64,000 nucleotides of DNA, taken from Maribacter vaceletii (GTDB lineage: Bacteria; Bacteroidota; Bacteroidia; Flavobacteriales; Flavobacteriaceae). Below, one piece after another: positions 56,060-64,000 of this stretch. Both the position numbers and the translations under genes were made by a program. Where the stretch lies: contig NZ_RBIQ01000007.1 in assembly GCF_003634105.1 (NCBI RefSeq), positions 310,001 through 374,000 on the forward strand, written 5' to 3'. Within the stretch, counting starts at the first letter, position 1. Each line of letters starts with the position of its first letter. The notes under the pieces are model-generated. The model had not been told where the DNA came from and ran no database searches. It saw nothing but the letters and a program-made list of their open reading frames with translations.

Positions 56060-58576
56060 ATGAAAACTATAATAGTAGTTGGAAATGGGATGGTTGGTTA
56101 TAAGTTTTGTGAAAAATTTGTTGCCAAAAAAGAAAGCAAAGAATATAAGGTTATAGTTTTTGGTGAAGAACCAAGACCTGCTTACGACCGTGTTCATTTA
56201 AGTGAGTTTTTTGAAAATCAAGATGCAAAAGCTTTAGAAATGGCTCCTGCTGAATGGTATGCAGAAAATAACATAGATTTAATTGTAGATGAACGTGTTA
56301 CAGATATACACAAGGCCTCTAAAAAAATTACTACTGCAAAAGACCGTGAGTTATCTTACGACTATTTAGTTTTAGCTACTGGTTCTTCTGCTTTTGTACC
56401 TCCTATTAAAGGGGTAGAAAAAGAAGGGGTTTTTGTATATAGAACTATTGAAGATTTAGAAGGTATGCTTGCTTATGCCGCCAAACTAAAACAAACTAAT
56501 CCTAATGCAAAAGCGGCTGTACTTGGTGGCGGATTGTTAGGTTTAGAGGCAGGAAAAGCTGTAATGGATATGGGACTAGAACCACATATTGTTGAATTTG
56601 CACCTAAATTAATGCCAAGACAATTAGATTCTAGAAGTAGCCAGGTATTACAACTTAAACTAGAATCTATAGGGTTAAACATACATTTAAGTAAAGCTAC
56701 CAATCAAATTTTAGGAGATAAAGCTATTACAGGAATGGAGTTTGGAGAAGACGATGTTTTAGACGTAGAAATGCTTATTATATCTGCTGGTATTAGACCA
56801 AGAGATGAACTTGCTAAAACAAGCGGCTTAGAAATGGGCGTACGTGGCGGTATTGTTGTAGATAATAAAATGCAAACCTCTGATCCTAATATTTATGCTA
56901 TTGGAGAAATTGCTCTTTATAACCAAATGATATATGGTTTAGTTGCTCCAGGTTATGATATGGCAGGGGTAGCTGTTGACCAAATATTAGGAGATACAGA
57001 AACCTTAATGCCAGAAGAAATAGACATGTCTACCAAATTAAAATTAATTGGGGTAGATGTTGCTAGTTTTGGAGAACCTTTTATGCCTGCAGCAAAAGGG
57101 CATTCTATAATTTTTGAAAATAAAACCCAACATTTATATAAAAGAATAAACGTTAGCCTTGATGGAAAAAAGCTATTAGGTGGTATTCTAGTTGGTGATG
57201 CTACAGATTATAGCATGTTACACCAAATTTATTTAAACGGAATGGCCATTCCTGAAGACCCTGCACAATTAATTTTACCTGCTGGTGAAGGTGGTGGTTC
57301 TTTTGGTGATGTTATGGATTTACCAGATGAAGCACAAATATGTTCTTGTGAAAATGTTACAAAGGGACAAATTTGCGGGACTATTGAAAGTGGAGAGTCT
57401 AAAGATTTAGCAGATGTGGTTAGCTGTACCAAAGCAGGTACCGGTTGCGGCGGTTGTAAACCAATGGTAAAAGACCTTACGGAAGCTACCTTAAAATCTT
57501 TAGGTATAGAAGTTAAAGATACCGTTTGCGAACACTTTGATTTAAACAGACAGGATTTATATAAAATCATTCAAGTAAAAGGGTATAAAACTTTTGATGA
57601 AGTTCTTGATAATCACGGTAACGGTGGTCATGGTTGTGAGTTATGCAAACCAGTTGTAGCGTCTTTAATGGCTAGTATAAATGCAGATACTGCTAATAAA
57701 GAATATGCCATACAAGATTCTAACGATAGGTTCTTAGCCAACATTCAACGTAATGGAACCTATTCTGTTGTTCCTCGTGTTCCAGGTGGAGAAATTACAC
57801 CAGATAAGCTAATTGCACTAGGAGAAATTGCTAAGAAATATGATTTATATACAAAAGTAACTGGTGGTGTTCGTATCGATTTATTTGGTGCAACTCTAAA
57901 CCAATTACCATTAATCTGGAAAGATTTAATAGACCACGGTTTTGAAAGTGGACATGCCTACGGAAAATCTTTACGTACAGTAAAAACTTGTGTGGGTTCT
58001 ACTTGGTGTCGTTACGGTATGGATGAAAGTGTAAGTTTTGGTATTGAACTAGAAAATAGATATCGAGGAATACGTGCACCTCACAAAATTAAAGGTGGCG
58101 TATCTGGTTGTATTCGTGAATGTGCCGAAGCTCGTGGTAAAGATTTTGGTTTAATTGCTGTAGAAGGTGGTTGGAACTTATATCTTGGCGGTAATGGTGG
58201 CGCTACACCAAGACATGCTGAGTTATTTGCAGAGCAAATAGATAATAAAACGGTAATTAAATACATAGACCGTTACTTAATGTTATACATGCGTACCGCA
58301 AAACCTTTACAAAGAACAGCAGCGTGGCAAGAACGTTTAGAAGGTGGTCTTGAGTATTTAAAAGAAGTAATTATTGATGATAAATTAGGAATCGCAGAAG
58401 ATTTAGAAAATGAAATGCAAACGCTAGTTAATAAGTTTGAGTGCGAATGGACACAAGCTATTAATGACCCAGAAATGATGAAACGTTTTAACCACTTTGT
58501 AAATAGCGAAGAGGAAGATGATAACTTAGTTTTTGTACCATTAAGAGAACAAAAAATGCCAGAAAAATGGGTCTAA
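56060..58576 (+). CDS. nirB: NADH-dependent assimilatory nitrite reductase, large subunit
   Basis: An 838-aa cytoplasmic enzyme reducing nitrite to ammonium. N-terminal FAD/NAD domain (VVGNGMVGYKF, VLGGGLLGLEAG), two BFD-like 2Fe-2S segments (CSCENVTKG...GCGGCKP; GGHGCELCKP), a ferredoxin-like half-domain, then the 4Fe-4S/siroheme ligands CVGSTWC near residue 646 and CIRECAEA near 685. It leads the operon nirB-nirD-DUF4202-kinase-sirC-DUF7009. Confidence 0.96.
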   Translation: MKTIIVVGNGMVGYKFCEKFVAKKESKEYKVIVFGEEPRPAYDRVHLSEFFENQDAKALEMAPAEWYAENNIDLIVDERVTDIHKASKKITTAKDRELSYDYLVLATGSSAFVPPIKGVEKEGVFVYRTIEDLEGMLAYAAKLKQTNPNAKAAVLGGGLLGLEAGKAVMDMGLEPHIVEFAPKLMPRQLDSRSSQVLQLKLESIGLNIHLSKATNQILGDKAITGMEFGEDDVLDVEMLIISAGIRPRDELAKTSGLEMGVRGGIVVDNKMQTSDPNIYAIGEIALYNQMIYGLVAPGYDMAGVAVDQILGDTETLMPEEIDMSTKLKLIGVDVASFGEPFMPAAKGHSIIFENKTQHLYKRINVSLDGKKLLGGILVGDATDYSMLHQIYLNGMAIPEDPAQLILPAGEGGGSFGDVMDLPDEAQICSCENVTKGQICGTIESGESKDLADVVSCTKAGTGCGGCKPMVKDLTEATLKSLGIEVKDTVCEHFDLNRQDLYKIIQVKGYKTFDEVLDNHGNGGHGCELCKPVVASLMASINADTANKEYAIQDSNDRFLANIQRNGTYSVVPRVPGGEITPDKLIALGEIAKKYDLYTKVTGGVRIDLFGATLNQLPLIWKDLIDHGFESGHAYGKSLRTVKTCVGSTWCRYGMDESVSFGIELENRYRGIRAPHKIKGGVSGCIRECAEARGKDFGLIAVEGGWNLYLGGNGGATPRHAELFAEQIDNKTVIKYIDRYLMLYMRTAKPLQRTAAWQERLEGGLEYLKEVIIDDKLGIAEDLENEMQTLVNKFECEWTQAINDPEMMKRFNHFVNSEEEDDNLVFVPLREQKMPEKWV

Positions 58577-58613
58577 TTAAATTTTAAAACAACCAATTTC
58601 TAAATTTTAAACA

Positions 58614-58991
58614 ATGAATATAGTTTCTGAAAAATATAAAACAGTAAAGCCCGAAGATGTAACTACCTGGTTTAAAGCTGCACCAATTACTGCATTCCCA
58701 AAAGATGGAGGCGCATGTGTAAAATATAAAGATTTGCAAATTGCCGTATTTAATTTTGAAAGACTAAATACATGGTACGCTTGCCAAAACCTATCTCCTG
58801 AAAAACAAGAAATGGTTTTAAGTAGAGGAATGATTGGTGATCACAAAGGTATCCCTATGGTTGCCTGTCCATTACACAAAAAGATATTTTCATTAGAAAA
58901 TGGCGATAATCTAAATGGCGATTTAGAAGCAATTGCAACATATCCTATAAAAATTGAAAATGACTTTGTGTATGTAGGTTTTTCTGAATAG
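58614..58991 (+). CDS. nirD: Nitrite reductase small subunit
   Basis: A 125-aa Rieske-fold protein. CPLHKKIF corresponds to the second Rieske cluster box, but the first box CxH is missing, so no iron-sulfur cluster is expected, as is usual for NirD. It forms the complex with NirB and starts 37 bp behind it. Confidence 0.92.
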   Translation: MNIVSEKYKTVKPEDVTTWFKAAPITAFPKDGGACVKYKDLQIAVFNFERLNTWYACQNLSPEKQEMVLSRGMIGDHKGIPMVACPLHKKIFSLENGDNLNGDLEAIATYPIKIENDFVYVGFSE

Positions 58992-59018
58992 CTTTGGATT
59001 TACTAATCCTAGTTATAT

Positions 59019-59606
59019 ATGGCAACTACAGAAAAATTACAAAAAGCATATTCTTTATTTGATGCTGCAAATGAAAAAGACCCAAATAAAGAAGAATACC
59101 AAGGAAAAACATATGCAAAAGAAGTATTGTACGCTATAAGGATGACAAACAAATTAAATGCGTTTGCACCAAATGCATCAGAAGCATTACAACTTACTGC
59201 ACGTTGCCAACATATTTGCAGATGGGAAATTGCAAGAGATAGCTACGAAATGAATAGAGTTGGTTATCTAAAATGGAGACAAGATTTAAAAAAATATCAT
59301 GCTAAAAAATCTTCAGACATATTAAAAGAAGTGGGCTATGATCAAGAAACCATAAATAAAGTTGCTTTCCTTTTAGAAAAGAAACAACTTAAAAAAAATG
59401 AAGAAACACAAACACTAGAAGATGTAATTTGTTTGGTCTTTTTAGAGTTTTATTTTGAACCTTTTGCAAAAAAATATGAAGAGGATAAACTAATAGATAT
59501 TTTACAAAAAACATGGCGTAAAATGTCTGACGTAGGACACCAAGCTGCTTTAAAACTACCTCTATCAGATTCTTCTTTAGCATTAGTAACAAAAGCACTA
59601 GCTTAA
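59019..59606 (+). CDS. DUF4202 family protein
   Basis: A 195-aa soluble helical protein. Conserved polar features are RCQHICRWEIARDSY, GYLKWRQDLKKYHA and DVICLVFLEFYF, the pattern of DUF4202, often found with nitrate and sulfate assimilation genes. The alternating H/D residues suggest an HD-like metal site, but no activity is known. It is between nirD and the nitrate-sensor-like kinase. Confidence 0.85.
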   Translation: MATTEKLQKAYSLFDAANEKDPNKEEYQGKTYAKEVLYAIRMTNKLNAFAPNASEALQLTARCQHICRWEIARDSYEMNRVGYLKWRQDLKKYHAKKSSDILKEVGYDQETINKVAFLLEKKQLKKNEETQTLEDVICLVFLEFYFEPFAKKYEEDKLIDILQKTWRKMSDVGHQAALKLPLSDSSLALVTKALA

Positions 59607-59640
59607 AAATTACCCTTTTTGGGAATAATTTTATTCTAAT

Positions 59641-61470
59641 ATGAGCGAAGATAAATTGCAACAACCATTAGATACCGAAACCTTTAATAGGATTCGTAAA
59701 TGGTATTTGCTTGCCTTATCTGCAATAGCACTTACGGTTATTATAGCGCAAATATTAATACAAACAAATATTAATACCCAACTAGACGATTCTAGAATAA
59801 TAAATATTGCAGGTAGGCAACGGGCTTTTAGTCAAAAACTAGTAAAGGAAATACTACTTTTAAAAGAGGTGAAAAAGAAAAGTGAAAAAGACCTAATTAC
59901 TGGAGAAATAAAAACCACCTTATCTAAATGGACTGCTTCTCATAAAGCATTACAATTTGGCGACAAAGAAATGGATATTGTTGTTGAAAACTACAGCCCA
60001 ATTAAAGAACTATTTAAAGATTTAAATCCGCACCATAATGCAATGGTAAGTGCCATTACTAAAATTCTTAAGGCATCTAATACCCCCAACTACCACACTA
60101 CAAAAGAATACCAAGAAAACACATCTATCTTACTAAAAAAAGAAAGAATTTTTCTTAACATAATGGACACTATTGTTAATACGTATGATAAACAAAGTAG
60201 AAAGGAACTTCAAAAATTAAAAAACAAAGAATATCTACTTTTAGCTTTTTCTTTATTGATTCTATTTTTAGAAATGGTTTTTATTTTTAGACCTCTTTCT
60301 ATCCAAATTAGAAATAGTATTTCTAAGTTAATGAAACATAAATTAGTTTCTGATAAAAATGCTTCTCAAATACAAAAACTGTATAATGAGAAAGAAAAGT
60401 CTTTACAGGAGCTTCAAGAATTAAATTTTGTAATTGATAATGCTGCCTTATTTGCAAGTGCTAGAGAAGACGGCAGTATTGTTTTTATTAGCAAAAAATT
60501 TATTGCCCTACTTGGGTGTTCTCATGAAGATTTAAAAAAGCCACTACAAGAGCTCTTAACTACAGATCAAGGGCAACAAAAATATTTAAAAGAAATTTTA
60601 AAAAGCAATAAAAAGAATAGCATAAGAAACGAAGAAATAAAAATTACCACTACTAGTAAAACAATTTGGTTAGACATTTCTATAATTCCTATGTACCAAT
60701 CTAGCAGGCAACAAAGTGTTTTAATTTTATGTTCTGATATTACAGAAAGAAAAAAACACTTAATGCAAGTAGAAAAACTTACTAAAGAAAATTATGAAGA
60801 AAGAATACTTCAGAAAAAAAGACAAGCAAGCCAAATAGTAGAAGGGCAAGAAGAGGAACGTAAACGTATTGCCAAAGATATTCATGATGGCATTGGCCAA
60901 ATGCTAACAGCTTTACGATTTAATATAGAATCAATAGACCTAGAAAATCAAGAAAAAGCGGAAGAAAAAATCATCTATTTAAAAGAATTAACTTCCGACT
61001 TAATAAAAGGAGTACGTACTGCCACTTTTAATTTAACTCCACCAGAATTAAGTGATCATGGTATATTACCTGCATTACAAAAAATGACCACAGAACTTTC
61101 TAGATTAACTGGAAAAAACATTCTTTTTGATAACAAAACTGAAACTAATTTTCGGTTTGACTCTCTAGCAGAAACCAATATTTATAGAGTTACTCAAGAA
61201 GCCATAAATAACGCCATAAAATACGCAGAATCTAACTACATATTACTAACCATAAACTACACAGATAATGTTTTAAGTGTAGTAATAGATGATGATGGCA
61301 AAGGGTTTGATCCTATTATTTTAAAAGAAGCCCCAAAAAATAATAGTGATGGTGGCATGGGCTTATTTTTTATGAAAGAAAGAATAAGTTATATTAATGG
61401 CAGATTGTTTATAAACTCTATTCCAGGAGAAGGTACTAGAGTAACTATAAACTACAAAACAGATAAATAA
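59641..61470 (+). CDS. NarX-like sensor histidine kinase with PilJ-type sensor domain
   Basis: A 609-aa membrane kinase. Two helices (about 24-42 and 202-222) enclose a periplasmic PilJ-type helical domain that starts with SRIINIAGRQRAFSQKLV, closely like the P-box used by NarX/NarQ for nitrate. A PAS domain (about 262-375) follows, then HisKA_3 with the phospho-acceptor in RIAKDIHDGIGQ (about residue 416) and HATPase (DDDGKGFDP, GGMGLFFMKER). No response regulator is adjacent; NarL-like candidates lie at 42343-43020 and 62802-63464. Confidence 0.88.
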   Translation: MSEDKLQQPLDTETFNRIRKWYLLALSAIALTVIIAQILIQTNINTQLDDSRIINIAGRQRAFSQKLVKEILLLKEVKKKSEKDLITGEIKTTLSKWTASHKALQFGDKEMDIVVENYSPIKELFKDLNPHHNAMVSAITKILKASNTPNYHTTKEYQENTSILLKKERIFLNIMDTIVNTYDKQSRKELQKLKNKEYLLLAFSLLILFLEMVFIFRPLSIQIRNSISKLMKHKLVSDKNASQIQKLYNEKEKSLQELQELNFVIDNAALFASAREDGSIVFISKKFIALLGCSHEDLKKPLQELLTTDQGQQKYLKEILKSNKKNSIRNEEIKITTTSKTIWLDISIIPMYQSSRQQSVLILCSDITERKKHLMQVEKLTKENYEERILQKKRQASQIVEGQEEERKRIAKDIHDGIGQMLTALRFNIESIDLENQEKAEEKIIYLKELTSDLIKGVRTATFNLTPPELSDHGILPALQKMTTELSRLTGKNILFDNKTETNFRFDSLAETNIYRVTQEAINNAIKYAESNYILLTINYTDNVLSVVIDDDGKGFDPIILKEAPKNNSDGGMGLFFMKERISYINGRLFINSIPGEGTRVTINYKTDK

Positions 61471-61478
61471 AATTAACA

Positions 61479-62072
61479 ATGGAACGTAACGAGTTATATC
61501 CCATATTTTTAAAAGTATCACAACTTAATATTTTGGTTGTTGGCGGGGGTAATGTTGGTCTAGAAAAACTTACTTTTTTATTAAAGTCTAGTCCTAATGC
61601 AAAAGTAGAAATGGTTTCTATAGATTTTTTAGAGGATACACTTGCATTAGCAAAAAAACATGATGTAAAGATTATTAAAGATGCGTATCATGAGAAATAT
61701 TTAGAAAGGAAACACATTGCTATAGCTACTACGGACAATGTTCCCGTTAATGAACAAGTATACCATGATTGTAGAGAAAGAAGTATCCTTGTTAATGTTG
61801 CTGACAATCCTCCATTTTGTGATTTTTATATGGGTGGTATTGTTACTAAAGGGAATGTAAAAATTGCAATTTCTACAAACGGAAAATCGCCTACCACAGC
61901 AAAAAGATTACGACAATTCTTTGAAGATGTTATTCCAGATAATATAGATGATTTGGTAAGAAACCTTAATGAATTTAGAAAAACTATTAAAGGAGACTTT
62001 GAAGAAAAAGTAGAAACATTAAATGAATTTACTAAAGGTTTAGTAAGTAAAAAAGATACTCATGAAAATTAG
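61479..62072 (+). CDS. sirC: Precorrin-2 dehydrogenase/sirohydrochlorin ferrochelatase (Met8/SirC-like)
   Basis: A 197-aa protein corresponding to the N-terminal part of CysG. The NAD-binding motif VVGGGNVGLEKL and NVADNPPFCDFYMGGIVTKG are diagnostic. It oxidises precorrin-2 and probably inserts iron to give siroheme. It starts 8 bp after the kinase stop and completes the pathway begun by cobA. Confidence 0.9.
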   Translation: MERNELYPIFLKVSQLNILVVGGGNVGLEKLTFLLKSSPNAKVEMVSIDFLEDTLALAKKHDVKIIKDAYHEKYLERKHIAIATTDNVPVNEQVYHDCRERSILVNVADNPPFCDFYMGGIVTKGNVKIAISTNGKSPTTAKRLRQFFEDVIPDNIDDLVRNLNEFRKTIKGDFEEKVETLNEFTKGLVSKKDTHEN

Positions 62073-62430
62073 AATAAGAGGAAATTCTGTACGTCTTAGG
62101 CTTACAAAAACAGAAGTAGACAGTTTAGCAAAAACAGGTTCATTTTCAGAAAAAATTGTATTTCCTAATAATACACTAGTATATACTATTATTGCCAAAG
62201 AAGCTATAAATACAATGGAGGCCTCCTATATAGAAAACATAATTACCATCTATATCCCAAAAAAAGATTCTTTAGAATGGCCTACCAATACTATAATTGG
62301 CCATAAACACTCTCTAAAAATTGATGCTGCAAATTCTTTATCTATACTTGTAGAAAAAGATTTTGTTTGTATGGATGAAACCGTAGAGGATCAATCCGAT
62401 AATTATCCTAATCCTAAAGCATTAACTTAA
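62062..62430 (+). CDS. DUF7009-like small protein
   Basis: A 122-aa soluble beta-rich protein. It starts with MKIRIRGNSVRLRLTKTEVD, matching a family I recall as DUF7009, which occurs in Flavobacteriia next to siroheme or nitrite reductase genes. It overlaps sirC by 11 bp, indicating coupled translation and a shared role. No function is known. Confidence 0.7.
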   Translation: MKIRIRGNSVRLRLTKTEVDSLAKTGSFSEKIVFPNNTLVYTIIAKEAINTMEASYIENIITIYIPKKDSLEWPTNTIIGHKHSLKIDAANSLSILVEKDFVCMDETVEDQSDNYPNPKALT

Positions 62431-62801
62431 TATAAATTTCTTTTATAATAGTAAATTTCATACAACAAGCGTTAGTTTTTTTGTTTTTTAATTATTCTTG
62501 CATCAATACCTTATTTATAAATAATTACACTTCTTTGGTAACATCAATAGAACATAAACGCATCAAAACGTGATGGTTTTTCCTTCTATTTTACTCAAAA
62601 AGAGTGTTTTTAAGCAATAAGTGAGAACTTACTTACACAAAGTAAAATCTTCTTCTAAAGTAATTTTTATATTGCGCAATTATTAACACTAACCATTAAT
62701 TACATAAAAAAAGTACTATGGTGCTTCTGTAATAATTGTAAATTATTACAGAAACTTATGTATTAAAAAATATATCTGGCATAAACTAGATTTTTGAAAT
62801 T
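62431..62801. other. Intergenic region upstream of the second response regulator
   Basis: No coding frame was found in these 371 bases. The main structure is the perfect 13-bp inverted repeat near its 3' end, annotated separately. Confidence 0.5.
62725..62753. promoter_or_regulatory. Perfect 13-bp inverted repeat upstream of the response regulator
   Basis: TTCTGTAATAATT and AATTATTACAGAA are separated by GTA. No T-run follows, so an operator or leader hairpin is more likely than a terminator. It ends 48 bp before the downstream start codon. Confidence 0.55.
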
Positions 62802-63464
62802 TTGAAACTTATAATAAAAATTTTAATGGTCGATGACCATCCAATAATCCTAAAAGGTTATGAATTGTCATTAAATGAATTTAGTGATAATTATATATTT
62901 GAATTTTATAAAGCACAAAATAGTGTAGAGGCTGTAAATTTAATAGAACAAAATGAACCTGATTTTTTTCATATAGTCTTCTTAGATATACGCTTACCTG
63001 TTAATAATGATTATGCTTTAATAAATGGGGAAGATTTAGGAATTAAAATTAGAAAAACAACAAACTCTAAAATTATTGTTTTAAGCTCTATAGGAGATAC
63101 CCAAAGAATATACAGCATTCTAAATAACTTAGAACCAGATGGGTATATTATTAAAACAGAAACAACTCCAGAAATATTACTAGATGCTATTGATGCTGTT
63201 TTGAATGATAGAAACTACTTTTCTAGCAAAATAAAAAAACTAAAAAATGTTCAAAACTCGGAGAACCCTACTCTAGATGTTTATGACATAAAAATTTTAT
63301 ACTTTTTATCGGTAGGCGAAAAAATGAAAAACTTACCAGATTTTGTACACCTTTCTATTGCAAGTATAGAAAGGAGAAAAAAGAAAATAAAGGCATATTT
63401 TGGTAATAAAGAAGCATCAGATAGGCAACTTATTGAAGCTGCTAAAGAAAAAGGGTTTATTTAA
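62802..63464 (+). CDS. Response regulator with LuxR-like output domain
   Basis: A 220-aa regulator. The receiver has MVDDHPIILKG, phospho-acceptor in VFLDIRLPVNN, LSSIGD and the lysine of GYIIKTE. The C-terminus (about 150-220) is a divergent helix-turn-helix (DIKILYFLSVGEKMKNLPDFVHLSIASIERRKKKI, broken by weaker consensus) of the kind common in Bacteroidota orphan regulators. Start is TTG; an ATG eight codons later would remove the first beta strand. No kinase is adjacent. Confidence 0.85.
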   Translation: MKLIIKILMVDDHPIILKGYELSLNEFSDNYIFEFYKAQNSVEAVNLIEQNEPDFFHIVFLDIRLPVNNDYALINGEDLGIKIRKTTNSKIIVLSSIGDTQRIYSILNNLEPDGYIIKTETTPEILLDAIDAVLNDRNYFSSKIKKLKNVQNSENPTLDVYDIKILYFLSVGEKMKNLPDFVHLSIASIERRKKKIKAYFGNKEASDRQLIEAAKEKGFI

Positions 63465-63474
63465 CTATTTCTCC

Positions 63475-64000
63475 TTACAATTTGCCACCATAAGACAAAT
63501 CTCCTGAGTCTCCTAAACCTGGAATAATATATCCTTTGGAATTAAGTTCTTTATCTATATCTGCAATCCATAAATGCGTGTTTTCAGGAAATACATCTTT
63601 AATAAACTCAATACCTTCCTCCGAGCCTATTACTGCAACAATATGTATTTGTTTTGGTGTCCCGTGCGATTTTAGAGCTTCTTTTACATTTTCTAACGTT
63701 CTACCCGTAGCTAACATTGGGTCTGCTAAAATTAATGTCTTACTCTCTATGGATGGTGCTGCTAAATAATTCACAACTACATCAAAATTATCTTTCCCAT
63801 CTGGGTGATGTCTATACGCAGATATAAATGCATTTTCTGCAGCATCAAAATAATTTAATATTCCTTGATGTAATGGTAATCCTGCACGCATAATGGAACA
63901 AAGAACAATAGTATCTGTAAATTCAGACGTGTTTTTTACACCTAATGGTGTTTGTACTTCTGTATCTTCAAAATGCAAGGTTTTACTTAACTCATAACTT
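63475..64000 (-). CDS. upp: Uracil phosphoribosyltransferase, N-terminus outside the window
   Basis: Enzyme converting uracil and PRPP to UMP. The PRPP-binding motif LILADPMLATGRT and the uracil-binding end YIIPGLGDSGDLSYGG are present. The reading frame stays open to the window edge, with SYELSKTLHFEDTEVQTPLG reading as a UPRT internal segment, so a start at 63978 is only an artefact of the cut. It is convergent with the response regulator, 10 bp apart. Confidence 0.95.
   Translation of the reverse strand, partial: SYELSKTLHFEDTEVQTPLGVKNTSEFTDTIVLCSIMRAGLPLHQGILNYFDAAENAFISAYRHHPDGKDNFDVVVNYLAAPSIESKTLILADPMLATGRTLENVKEALKSHGTPKQIHIVAVIGSEEGIEFIKDVFPENTHLWIADIDKELNSKGYIIPGLGDSGDLSYGGKL

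Overview
The window reads as a chromosomal segment of a low-GC marine-type Flavobacteriaceae bacterium (Bacteroidota). Support: a fused CcoN-CcoO oxidase subunit, a fused ResB-ResC (CcsBA) cytochrome c maturation protein, outer-membrane TonB receptor architecture with an N-terminal carboxypeptidase-like domain, DUF families typical of Flavobacteriia, and promoters matching the Bacteroidota -7 element TAnnTTTG. No tRNA, rRNA, CRISPR array or intact insertion sequence was seen. The first gene (ccoI) and the last gene (upp) run off the window edges.

Layout. 1-8.8 kb: cbb3 oxidase assembly and structural genes (ccoI, ccoS, ccoNO, ccoQ, ccoP, ccoG, fixH, a SafE-type membrane protein) ending with a group III truncated haemoglobin. 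8.9-17.4 kb: small exported proteins, an unrecognised nitronate-monooxygenase-like barrel protein, a cupin, hemN with a universal stress protein, and a nucleotidylyltransferase/sugar-kinase pair. 17.4-22.4 kb: assimilatory nitrate reductase fused to a NirB-like FAD module, followed by a rubredoxin fused to a sulfite-reductase-like scaffold. 22.6-35.8 kb: accessory region with a cassette-like endonuclease/acetyltransferase pair, an acyltransferase, an SDR, a FUSC protein, a B1 metallo-beta-lactamase, a siderophore receptor and PepSY partner; four copies of a roughly 95-bp three-hairpin repeat sit here. 36-41.3 kb: nrfHA (nitrite to ammonia) and ccsBA. 42.3-48.7 kb: NarL-like regulator, porin and a nitrate ABC transporter. 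49-55 kb: a globin/multihaem/di-haem b/reductase operon, a [4Fe-4S] FNR homologue and narK. 55.2-62.4 kb: cobA divergent from nirB-nirD-DUF4202-NarX-like kinase-sirC-DUF7009. 62.8-64 kb: a second response regulator and upp.

How it works together: nearly everything serves respiration at low oxygen and nitrate/nitrite use. Nitrate enters by the porin, the ABC transporter or NarK, is reduced by NasA, and nitrite is reduced to ammonium by NirBD (siroheme from CobA and SirC) or, in the periplasm, by NrfHA. HemN and CcsBA supply haem and cytochrome c.

Two cis-regulatory codes can be read directly. (1) An FNR-type dyad (TGAY-N4-RTCA) precedes ccoS, the NMO-like gene, hemN, nrfH and the porin; in four of five cases its centre lies exactly 36.5 bp from the last base of a -7 element. 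(2) A 16-bp dyad TAMGTA-N4-TACGTA, often running into the -7 element, marks nasA, nrtA, the globin operon, narK and nirB, with a half-site at cobA. The window's most unusual gene set is the globin operon, which appears to encode a split ferric-reductase/NOX-like transmembrane electron pathway ending in periplasmic c-type haem proteins.
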